Assembly (NCBI GenBank): GCA_934045075.1
Contig: OW203738.1
Location: forward strand, 4,331,487-4,395,486
Direction of reading: 5' to 3'
Origin: Yponomeuta sedellus
Lineage: Eukaryota; Arthropoda; Insecta; Lepidoptera; Yponomeutidae
Length of the DNA: 64,000 bases
The notes under the pieces: model-generated
What the model saw: the letters and a program-made list of their open reading frames with translations, nothing else
Database searches by the model: none
Told to the model about the DNA's origin: nothing
Program-made: the position numbers and the translations under genes
In this document: piece after piece, positions 34,001-43,058 of the stretch
Layout: each line of letters begins with the position of its first letter
Numbering within the stretch: position 1 is the first letter of the stretch

Positions 34001-34540
34001 TACAATCCTCCACCAGCCCGGACTTGGCCTCCGTGGTGGAGTATGGCCCAAGCTACCCGCGATGCAGGAAGAGACCCGTGCCGCATCAGTGGGGACACAA
34101 GGGTTGTTACAATAACGTAAAAGTTTTTCTGCTACTGCCACATGTTCGATCGCGGCGGCCGCTCCCCATATCTATGTGCCACTAAATTTAATAAACTAAG
34201 AGAGAATACTAAACAGTTAATCCAACAACGGTGCAACGCATTGATGCGTCGAGCCATCGGCGATCAGCCTTCACGGCGGCGCATAAGGAAACCGAATTCA
34301 TTATTCAACACACAGACCAGAGACGGTCACTGATGTAGAACCATCGGCGAGTCATGTCACACACAATTGAGTATTGACTAACGAAATTGACCCGCATATT
34401 GAGAGAATAGTTTCTATCTCTGGTTAAACTAGATGTGACCAGAGGTCAAAACGAGATAACAATATGCTCCAGAAAAAATCCTGACGATTCAGGATTTGCG
34501 AAATAATCGGAATCCTGTCATTTACATATTAGTATGACTT

Positions 34541-34855
34541 ATGACAGTTTTTTCATGTACCCTATAAACGTCCCACTGCAGGGCACAGGCCTTCTGTCAG
34601 AGAGAGAGTATGGGCTTAAGTACCACGCATGCCCACGCGTATTGGCCATTTCAAGCGCTTATGTATTTGAACACTCCAGACAGTCAGATTTCCTCACGAT
34701 GTTTTCCTTCACGGTCAGCGAGTGGTATTGCTACTATAACTTCACAAATGTACATAACTTAGAAAACAAAGAGTTATTGGTACGTGCCGGGCGTCGAACC
34801 CGCGACCTCCCGATTGAGAAGACGGTGTCTACCGCTCCGCTACCACAATTCTATC
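34541..34855 (-). mobile_element. tRNA-headed SINE, family D, near-complete
   Basis: In sense (minus) the tRNA-like head starts at about 34850 (agcggtagacaccgtcttct, then gggaggtcgcgggttcgacg). The body carries gaaggaaaacatcgtgagga and gcccatactctctctctga-like stretches. The 3' end reads ...cagtgggacgtttatagg. It gives the reference for the fragments at 2345, 2700, 21430, 21905, 30374 and 41168. Confidence 0.75.
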
Positions 34856-35077
34856 TATCAATCTAATAAAAATTAAATTGCATCTCGCCCGAGTGACATC
34901 GTCCGATGACCGCACTACAACGAACGTAACCGTAAACCTTGGCTGATATCGGAGGCGCTTCCACAGAGGTCTAACGAAACGATCTCATAAATAAAGTTGC
35001 CAAGCGCGAATATAGTTTGCCGGTAGGAAGTTCAGCACTCTCCACGCTGCTTCAGTCCACTTTTGTTACTAATCTTC

Positions 35078-35130
35078 TCCTTCTTCAGGCTATATTAGTC
35101 CACTGCTGGACATAGCCCTCCCCTAATGAG
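35078..35130 (-). mobile_element. LINE 3'-tail fragment
   Basis: cttcttcaggctatattagt, ccactgctggacatagccct, cccctaatgag; same tail as 31903-31982. Confidence 0.65.
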
Positions 35131-35403
35131 TGTTACAATTTAGTGCAGGCATAATTCAGAGTTTAAAACTATATTTAAGATCTGATGCGATTTAAAGTTT
35201 CAATCGTTATTTATGTCAGTGGCGCAATTTAAAACAACAACGTTAAGAGTAGAGCGGCAGAACTTTCTTACCTAATAGAAGACATATTTTCTAATGATTA
35301 TGTTTCATGAAACTTTAATTTTAACTTTCAGAACTACCGTCGGTCACTGAAAATTGTTGCAAGTAATGAAAAAAAAAACAATTATTATTATCTTCATTGC
35401 ACT

Positions 35404-35609
35404 CTTGCTGTGCCCCGATGTGTTACCCGCGGTTTATAGATTTTCCCATGGGAATAAGATATTTTCCCGCAGTAAAACGTAGCCTATGTGTTAATTCAGG
35501 GTGTCAGCTAATACCATACCAAATTTTATTAAAATCGCTCCAGCCGTTTAGACGTGAAGACGTAACAAACATACACACTCACAGAAAATCGCTTTTAGTG
35601 TCAGTGTGA
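35404..35609 (-). mobile_element. Helitron-like (Lep1-type) element, 206 bp
   Basis: In sense (minus) it starts A|TCACACTGACACTAAAAGCG, close to the start of the copy at 30885. It shares gtatgtttgttacgtctt, aaacggctgg, aatttggtatgg and cccatgggaaaa. The 3' end reads ...GGGGCACAGCAAG, with the last bases changed from CTAG. Confidence 0.65.
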
Positions 35610-35911
35610 TGGATAGAGTGATCATGTGATGTGATATTGTGATGAAACGTTCAACAGGACATTACATAAGAAGTAACACATAAAAAGCCAAGTTTATCTC
35701 TGTAAGAGATTTCTTTCAGCAAACCTTGGGGAGTCGGAGCAGCAGTAAAAATCTCGATCTATATACGTGTACAGTACACAATAAATTACAAAACTCCTTA
35801 ACCGTATCCTAAACAGAAGGAAATACACTACATAACCTGTAAAAATAATGTATAATATAAATAAATAAAAAAATTGTAAATACAAAACTTTCACACAAAC
35901 TTAAAACTTTT

Positions 35912-35951
35912 TGCTTACCCCTCTGGGATACAGGCGTGAGATTAAGTTTTA
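35912..35951 (+). mobile_element. 40-bp micro-insertion of a LINE 3' end with 10-bp TSD
   Basis: tgcttacccctctgggatac followed by aggcgtgagattaag is the last part of the LINE at 20304-20733 (cctacccctctgggatacag, gcgtgaggttatg). It is bracketed by taaaactttt at 35902-35911 and 35952-35961. This is an extremely short but authentic target-primed insertion. Confidence 0.8.
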
Positions 35952-36250
35952 TAAAACTTTTAATGAAAACGCCACATGCATTAAACATGTAGGTAATTTC
36001 TGCTTCCGCGTGATTTATCTCTTGAGCTCTTGATATTATCTCTAGGACCTATTTGTTTGCTTCCCTAGACTCTGATCACAAACAGTTTGCGGAAATAAGA
36101 ACTTATTTCAACGTAATCAATTTGCATTATGTTTGCAAGAAAACATCCTTGTATGTTTGTTAATATATTATAATGTAAGCTGCCTGTGTAACGGAAAAAA
36201 GGCAGCGAACAATCTCCACCATTGCCATATTTTCTCAAATCATTTGATTG

Positions 36251-36429
36251 ATTAAAACTGTTTTTACACGGATTTATGCTCCTTTATTACATTTTTACAC
36301 TTTTCCAACGTTTCGGCACTTTTTCAGGTACCGTGGTCCCGGATGACTCCACCTGAAAAAGTGCCGAAACGTTGGAAAATTGTAAAAATGTAATAAACGA
36401 GCATAAATCCGTGTAAAAACAGTTTTAAT
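36251..36429. repeat. Large fold-back repeat, 179 bp
   Basis: The arms attaaaactgtttttacacg ... ccaacgtttcggcacttttt+cagg are repeated in reverse with one or two mismatches. The ~20-bp centre holds taccgtggtcccggatgact. The arms exceed 70 bp. No coding capacity was seen. Confidence 0.85.
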
Positions 36430-36486
36430 TATGTCTACTGCTCGTGTTAACCTTAGAAAATACTATACATTTGATTGATATCAACC

Positions 36487-36858
36487 AATCATATCGTGGC
36501 GCTCGAAGCCACGAAGCGCTCGTGGCCTAGCCGAACCGAGTGATTGAAATCAATCACTTGAGTTAAGCAACAACAGGCGCGGTCAGGAGCAGAAAGGGTG
36601 ACCGTCCCGTGACTACCGCTACTGGCATTTTTCCGAGCGCTTCCGTGTTTCGCAAGGCACGTTAAGCCGTTGGTGCCGGCTGTCATATAATGACAGCCTT
36701 ATAGGCGGCTTGATAACTTCCGACAGTAAGGCCCGCCACTGTATTACAATCCTCCACCAACCCGGACTTGGCCCCCGTGGTGGAGTATGGCCTAACCTTC
36801 CTGCGATGCAGGATGAGACCCGTGCCCCAGATGTGGGGACATACAAGGGTTGATAACT
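36487..36858 (+). mobile_element. 5S rRNA-headed SINE-like repeat, near-complete copy
   Basis: The plus strand from about 36525 reads ccgaaccgagtgattgaaat, then agttaagcaacaacaggcgc, ggtcaggagcagaaagggtg and accgtcccgtgac. This follows eukaryotic 5S rRNA around its internal control region (GAAGTTAAGCAAC..., GGGCGCGGTTAGTAC, GGATGGGTGACCG). The body continues ttccgtgtttcgcaaggcac, ggtgccggctgtcat, gcggcttgataacttccgac, tacaatcctccaccaacccg, and ends gggacatacaagggttgata. Pol III transcription from the 5S-like head is inferred. Other copies with the head are at 57535-57785 and 58600-58960 (both minus). Confidence 0.75.
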
Positions 36859-36885
36859 AATCATATCAATGAAATGATACAAAGG

Positions 36886-36990
36886 CATGTCCTCACTGCT
36901 GGGGCACGGGTCTCTCCCTGCATCGCAGGAAAGTTAGGCCTTCCTGCGATGGTACCCGAACTTTGCCCCCGTGGTGGAATATACCACTGG
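36886..36990 (-). repeat. Family S fragment, rearranged
   Basis: Plus-strand tcctcactgctggggcacgg, gtctctccctgcatcgcagg and aaagttaggcc is a minus-orientation end of family S. It is immediately followed by a plus-orientation scrap (tttgcccccgtggtggaat). It adjoins the full copy on its left. Confidence 0.6.
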
Positions 36991-37728
36991 GCCAAGTCTA
37001 CTTAAGATAAGTCTAAGTGTGTTTGAGGCGAATCGCGTCGCGTATTTTCTCACACAAGTAATGTTGTCGGTGGTGGTCTGTTCGTGTATTACTTCTGCTT
37101 GAAAAAGTGGGAGGGAGGGCGGTGCATTAACTAACCGCATGGTACTTGTGGGATTTTAGACGCTATTTAAGAAAAATTATGTTCACATTTTAATGCTATT
37201 ATGGATTTCCGCAAAGTAACGCCTGATTCCATACAATATTTATGAATGTCAATAACACATTATACAAAGTACGATTTGAGTATCAACCTATATATAGCTT
37301 CCATACAAAATCCAGATGTCTGGATGTTGTATGGATGATATGACGGCCTCCGCTGCGCTATGACGCTAGTAGGTATAACACGCGTGAGTTATCGTTACAG
37401 CAGTTTTTATAATTCAAAATTCAAAAAATAATTCAAAATTCAAATTCAAAAATTCTTTATTTCAAAGTACTGGTTACAAAAAATAGAAATAACATAGAGT
37501 TCAACCATTCGGTGTGAATAGAAGAACCCAAATGATATTAGTTGGTGTCTGGTGCTATAGCTAGGTTATCATCTAACCTGTATTTATAACACACAGGCCC
37601 GTTCCTCATTGCGAGTCTGTCTTATTAAGAAAATTACAGAGGTGGTGTGAAATAAAAACAAAGTAAATTATAAACTAACATGCATATAGGCACGCACGCA
37701 GTACATACATGCGCGCGTGACGTAAGTG

Positions 37729-37731
37729 TTT

Positions 37732-37772
<41 letters not shown>

Positions 37773-37828
37773 TGTGTGTCTGTGTGGATAGGTGAGTGAG
37801 TTAGTGCGTGTGTGTGTGTATGTGCGTG
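37729..37828. repeat. TG/CA microsatellite
   Basis: A run of tgtgtg with gtgagtgtgtgtctg variants. The minus frame of HTHTHT is not a gene. Confidence 0.9.
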
Positions 37829-38224
37829 AGAGATAAAGTTTGCCATCATTTTCTTTTCTTTGATTATTTAATTTAAATTAACGAAGTATATCAGTTAGTG
37901 TTATATATAATATACGACTCATTCTAGCGGGAAGGGATTAGTGGAGGTCAAAAGGTTTTCCGTTTCATCATAGGAAAGACGTTTTAGAATTTTAGTTGTA
38001 ATAATTTTGCATTGGGATGTGCACAGGGGATATACGTAATGGTTTCTATTTAGTTTATTACATAGGGAAGGACCAAGAAAAGGGTTGTGGCGTTTAGAAA
38101 ATGATAGTTTAGGCATAGGCACATTGCAATATTTTAATAGAACTAATAACTGTATGAATAGTCTTTAAGTGCTTTTAGCTTTCGTAAAGCCATCAAGGTT
38201 TTTAATACGCTGTCTGTTGGTTTT

Positions 38225-38440
38225 TTTTATAGTGAGAAAGAAACTTTCATCATCAGCCATTTGACGCCGACGGCAGGACATAAGGCTCCCTCATGGCTTT
38301 CAAGCTTCATGGTCTTGAGCCGTCCGCATCCAGCGACTCCCAGCCACCGTAACCAGGTCGTCAGACCATCTGGCGAAGGGCCTGCCCACGCTGCGTCGTC
38401 CGGGCCGTGGTCGGAATGCCGGATAGGCCGGCCGTGATAG
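38225..38440 (-). mobile_element. LINE ORF2 C-terminal fragment
   Basis: The minus code RPGRRSVGRPFARWSDDLVT followed by VAGSRWMRTAQDHEA is the typical end of lepidopteran endonuclease/RT LINEs. The open frame continuing to 38725 upstream lacks RT motifs. Confidence 0.7.
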
Positions 38441-39557
38441 AAATACACAAGGTGTAAAAAATACCAATTTCACAATATTTGTTTTCCAAATAAATGAAAT
38501 AAAGGTACAACCACTAAAGTTTAGGTATGGTTTCGGTTTGGTTCCGCGATTTCGGGGTTTTCCCCATAGTAGGAGTAGTAAAATTGTTAGTATGGACGAG
38601 TAAAATCTGAGGGGGTACTTACTATTCGTAAATTTCTGTGTATGTGTGTTTCGGGGATTTTTTTTACACCATGTAATGTTTTTGTTTAGAGTTAGACTCT
38701 TTCTTGTCTGTGCAGCATCTTCCAAGTGTGCAAGTTATTTCTATGAACGTTATTTAGCACATATTTAGTATATACACATTTAGTAGGTATATTAAGTATT
38801 TATTTATATATTTGATATAATAAGGGCCGATTTCTGAACTGAATTCAGAAACTGGCCCAAAAATATTAAGTATATGAATAGTTGTGGTTTTTAAACACCG
38901 ATTTAGAAGCCGTTGCAAATGATTAATTTGCTATAAGTTTATCCTTTGTACACACTACAAACAAGCTTATGAATAAATTGAATCAGAACTTCAGTGATTC
39001 ATTAACTTGTACAATAGGAATCTGAAACTATTAATTATTAATCTTGGTAGGTAATGTTTGTGTAATGGAAAAATAAAGTAGCAACATAAAGCTCAAACCA
39101 TAAATATTAAGTAGAATAAAAGAAGAAACCTCGTAATAAGAATGAAAAATAGGAAAACAATTGTTTAGGAGATCTTAAACTGTACCATTTTTATTTTTAA
39201 GTGCAATAAAAGTATCAATATTATAAAGCAAAAAAAATATTATAAATTAAGTATAACAAGATCAATGAATTAATCAAGGAACAAACACAGGGACAAACAA
39301 CAAAAAAAAAACAATCAAATAAATTTTATACAAAACTCAATTTTAGGCCTATTTTGTAATCTTTTCAAAATAGACATGTGTCGTAGTTACAATAAGTTTA
39401 AAAAATCATAACTCATAAGGGCCATAAGTGCTTCAATTGACTGTAATAAATTAACATTAGTGTTCTTTCTAAACAGTTCATTGGCTGAATGAACGCTTTG
39501 TGGTCTTAAATTGGTGGAATTTGATATGATGTGGTTACTCAAGAAATAAAGAGACCA

Positions 39558-39772
39558 GTTTAAAAACCTATTTAGAGGCTAAAAATTCCACCCATGCCGG
39601 GATTCGCACCCGCGACCTCTGGCTATCCGTGCCAGCGCTCTTTCCAACTGAGCTAATGGGCGACTCACCGGCATCAGTGAAATTTCGCACCTCTTTACAC
39701 TATTCTCTGTATTAAGTATCAGGTTTTTAAAATTGTCCTTAGCACGGGTTAGTGCATTAAAAATAAAAATAG
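39558..39772 (-). mobile_element. SINE family A, inverted composite
   Basis: A minus-oriented unit (tail, tRNA-like module 39595-39665, leader to ctctgtattaagtatc) is joined at about 39721 to a plus-oriented tail and spacer (ggtttttaaaattgtcctta, gcacgggttagtgcattaaa). Confidence 0.75.
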
Positions 39773-40460
39773 TATAAATAGACTGTGTTCCCCTTGCAAC
39801 TTTGTAAAGATTACGTACAATCAAGATTTATCACAAGGTAAATCATTCCCACTAATCCAATAAAAACATTAAAATGGACACATGATGGTACAAGTCGCAC
39901 ACTTTGTGACGATAAAAAGACTTAATTTACAAATGACAGAGCCATTAACATACTGAAAACAGAAAATGACATTTGAAAATATTAAAATATCTGTATTATG
40001 CCACATACTTCCTGTAGCCATTCAACCAGCTAGCAAATACAATCTAATAATGCAAGTGATGCAAGGGAATCGTAGAGCTTTTTAAGGTAAATAGATTGAT
40101 AGAGGTAGAGAACACTTTATTGTACATAAAAATGGAAATTACACAGATATTTATGGTATCTCCATGTTACAAGATGCAGAGGAAGTGCAAGTGCAACGGT
40201 ACAAACCAAAATAATCCTTATTGTAAGGTAAGGGTAAGGACTACCATACCATACTACCAGGTGAGGAATTTGAAAAGACTAAGTTTGGAGTTTTTAGTCC
40301 AATTTTGTTTTTTCCAAAACGATCTAGATTTTGAAAAGGACACCTAGTTTGACTTGTAATGTTCATTCCCCTGCAGTTTCTGCGCTAATTTCAATAAAAC
40401 CTTTTCTTTTCATTTCATATGACTAAAAATTATAGATCTGCCATTTCGGCTAAAGGCTGG

Positions 40461-40500
40461 GCATTCCTTAGCAGCAAGCAGCTTTGCTGCCAAGGAATGC
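40461..40500. repeat. Short palindrome
   Basis: gcattccttagcagcaa (40461-40477) pairs with ttgctgccaaggaatgc (40484-40500) with one mismatch. Confidence 0.7.
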
Positions 40501-40739
40501 CAGCATGTCGCTGGTTAGTGTCTAACCTTAGGCTTAAATTATGTACGTCACACATTCTTCGATTTCACTCATTTTTCACCACTACTACTTTACCCTTTGA
40601 CCAGATCTGACTTTTTACCTGCTTCTCCGTTTTTTTATCCAGTTTTTCTGTTTTAATATTACTAAGTACATACAATTCTACAAATAAAATAACAGCTGAA
40701 GTCGTTCCAGAGTTTATTTATTAATTATAAAAGTTATAA

Positions 40740-40779
40740 AACGTTACACTGGCGCCCAACGTGGGGCCAGTGTAACGTT
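40740..40779. repeat. LTR-edge/primer-binding-like site inside a perfect palindrome
   Basis: ctggcgcccaacgtgggg (40749-40766) resembles the primer-binding site that follows the 5' LTR in many insect Ty3/gypsy elements. It is embedded in exact 14-bp arms, aacgttacactggc and gccagtgtaacgtt. No gag or pol follows. It may be a relic of an LTR element or a coincidental hairpin. Confidence 0.45.
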
Positions 40780-41167
40780 ACAAGTTTTTCCGTAACTTTT
40801 CAAAAGTCCACCTCCCTTGGTGATACAAGGTGAGGCTTTAAACTAAGTCTCTTGCCCAAAATCAGATGAATATTTTGCTCCAAAATATCTTGGTTTTTAG
40901 GATATAATCTTTAAGTACTGCGGGTGTCTATATTATCTTTAACTACAATTTTTATTCTGGAAAATTAACAGAGTTAGGCACCATGATAAATATTGACAAT
41001 CATAAAAATAATAAGAATGAACTTTATTTGATAAGATTAAAAAAGATTACACTAATCCATAAAGGAAGTGTAAAAAGTACATCCACCGTGTGATATTTCA
41101 TAATTTTTTCCACTTCCCTTGATGTTTCGATTGATTGTGATGTTGCTGGACAATCCCATACAAGGTT

Positions 41168-41300
41168 TTTTATGTAGCCTATAAATGCCCCACTGCAGGG
41201 TAAAGACCTTCTCTCAGAGATAGAGTGTGGGCTTAATTACCATGCATGCTCACCAAGGGTTGGCAATTTCATGCGCCGAGGTATTTACCACCACAGGGAT
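41168..41300 (-). repeat. SINE family D fragment
   Basis: tttatgtagcctataaatgc, cccactgcagggtaaagacc and gagtgtgggcttaattacca match the 3' half of the 34541-34855 copy. Confidence 0.6.
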
Positions 41301-41860
41301 TTCAATAATGTTTTTTATATAAGTTTACATAATTTTATTTACAATATAATCTGACACCAACACATCTCTGACCTAATGTACTGAGGATAGAGCTTCTGAA
41401 TAAAGAAAATATTGATGACCAATTTTGTTTCGAGCTCATATTTCATATTCATATTCGTAAGTTCTAGAGCATTATGAGATAACATAGCCAACACTATCTT
41501 AGCTTGAAGCATTTGTTTGGTGAGTAAAGTTCCATTGAGTCATCACAAGCTATAATTCTTTTGGTACAAGATAATAATCCTTTTAGTAAATAATGAGGCC
41601 GTATAGGTATTCACTTTTATTTTCTTACATGGAGTTTATAGTAAACATTGGCACCTATTAGTCAACTCTCATTTGAAGGTAAAGAATGTCTATAATTACG
41701 GGTAGAGACAAAAAATGTATATTAGAACCACGAATGTACAGCATTCACCAACTGCGTCTAAAGTCAGACAGAATGCGTGCTGAAGGAAGATTAACCGTAA
41801 CTCGAAGCAGAGCAATTAGCGCGGAACAATAAAAGGGAAACATTAGAACATATTACTTAC

Positions 41861-41944
41861 GTATTCAGCTAGGTGTAGCACAGCTAAGCATCCAAGGAGC
41901 GCTGGTAGAAAGCGGTGGAAAAACCTACACCGAGCAGGCGCCAT
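41861..41944 (-). CDS. NPC1: NPC1-like sterol transporter, exon 1 (signal peptide)
   Basis: On the minus strand the ATG at 41944 opens 28 codons: a short basic start (MAPARCRFFHRF), a hydrophobic core (LPALLGCLAVLHLA), then EY. They are followed at once by a strong donor, GTAAGTAAT. This is the form of a cleavable signal peptide, as expected for NPC1 proteins, whose N-terminal domain is lumenal. It ends in phase 0, and so does the exon 2 start at 13453. The joined reading therefore runs ...HLAEY-IPTADAEDKCAWYG. The link to exon 2 is an inference from phase, strand and family logic; a transcript would settle it. An exact repeat with LTR features begins about 250 bp upstream of the ATG. Confidence 0.65.
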
Positions 41945-42190
41945 CGTGAATCACTATGTAGCACCGGGAGTTCAAACACTTGTCATATCATAATTGAACC
42001 CAAAATCACTAAATTGGCGTCCACCAAGAGGTAACAACGCGGAATGGATTAAAACTGTTTAACAACGCAGTTACCTCGACAAACTTCACGACTGAATGAT
42101 TTTTTTTCGCCCGCTCGCTGATTGATCGACTACGACTGTGCGCTGAACGAATGGATGACGACATTGAATGAATGAGTGATTAGGTACCCG

Positions 42191-42420
42191 ACTACGACTA
42201 AACCGTTACGGTTATGTGCACTATGCAGGCCTCGGGGCGCCCGCAGTTGGGTTTGCGACGAAAATCAAATATATTAAATTAAACTCAAAAATGCATATTC
42301 ACTTCACGGCTGTATTTTGAAATCTGACAAAAAAAGGAAAAAAACTGAAAAGCGTAAAACTAAATTCAAATTACAAAAAATCATAAAATAAAATAAAATC
42401 CTCTGTAGAGAGCCGCCACA
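42191..42420 (-). repeat. 230-bp exact direct repeat, copy 1 (LTR-like)
   Basis: It is identical to 42504-42733, as far as I can compare by eye over the whole length. Read on the minus strand it begins TGTGGCGGCTCTCTACAGAG. Directly upstream (plus 42421-42435) lies a purine-rich tract, AGAGGGGGAGTAC in minus sense. This is the usual polypurine-tract-to-LTR layout of Ty3/gypsy elements. The low end lacks a clear CA terminus. Confidence 0.7.
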
Positions 42421-42503
42421 GTACTCCCCCTCTAAATAAGAAAAAAAAAATTAATAAAAGAATGGTACCCCTGCTTACCCATAAACACAAAAAAAAAAAA
42501 AAA
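42421..42503 (-). other. 83-bp spacer with polypurine tract
   Basis: In minus sense it starts with a T run, then gtgtttatgggtaagcaggg, and ends cttatttagagggggagtac just before the LTR-like repeat. If the flanks are LTRs, the internal gag-pol region has been deleted to this remnant. Confidence 0.5.
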
Positions 42504-42733
42504 ACTACGACTAAACCGTTACGGTTATGTGCACTATGCAGGCCTCGGGGCGCCCGCAGTTGGGTTTGCGACGAAAATCAAATATATTAAATTAAACTCA
42601 AAAATGCATATTCACTTCACGGCTGTATTTTGAAATCTGACAAAAAAAGGAAAAAAACTGAAAAGCGTAAAACTAAATTCAAATTACAAAAAATCATAAA
42701 ATAAAATAAAATCCTCTGTAGAGAGCCGCCACA
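42504..42733 (-). repeat. 230-bp exact direct repeat, copy 2 (LTR-like)
   Basis: Same sequence as 42191-42420 at an offset of 313 bp. Identity implies a recent event. The alternative to a collapsed LTR element is a recent tandem duplication of a solo LTR with flank. Confidence 0.7.
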
Positions 42734-43058
42734 TGCACAGAGTATATAAACACTATGGTTATGTGCATGAGAAAATTCGTAACATTGTGGTGTATTTATA
42801 TTTAGCGGAAAACGGGAGTATTGACAAGAAAACTAGAGAAGGGAAAGGCATATAATTATGTCTTACAGTATTCATGGGATGTGTAGAAAGTTCTGGCGTG
42901 TAATTGAAAGTACAAAAAATAACAGAATCTAATAAACAGTTACAGTCGAGTGTTGTTCGTCAGCGGAGGCAGTTCCCTATCTCGCCGCGTACTGTTTTCG
43001 ACTTACCCTCATTTTTTGTGCTCATGAGCGTCGAGGCTACAATCCGATTGCCTACGTA

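Larger units (their letters stand above)
33490..34113 (+). mobile_element. 5S-headed repeat (family S), split by a nested insertion
   Basis: The left part 33490-33644 (ttccgtgcttcgcaaggcga, agccggtgccggctgtcatg, ttctgacagtaaagcccacc) and the right part 34003-34113 (caatcctccaccagcccgga ... agtggggacacaagggttg) join exactly when 33645-34002 is removed. This restores the ccttacaatcctcc string found in other copies. Confidence 0.8.
13454..41860 (-). other. NPC1: Intron 1 of the NPC1-like gene, about 28.4 kb
   Basis: The intron is bounded on the minus strand by GTAAGTAAT (donor, next to 41861) and a T-rich tract plus CAG (acceptor, next to 13453). Both exons are in phase 0. It is filled with SINEs, Helitron-like copies, MITEs, LINE tails and unassigned AT-rich DNA, listed separately. 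No nested host gene was recognised. Confidence 0.65.

Noticed and set aside
36525..36616. Possible 5S rRNA gene
   Set aside because: The match covers only the internal region, with several mismatches. It is fused to a dispersed repeat body and recurs at 57680 and 58860 in the same context.
37634..37849. Minus-strand frame rich in HTHTHT
   Set aside because: TG/CA microsatellite.
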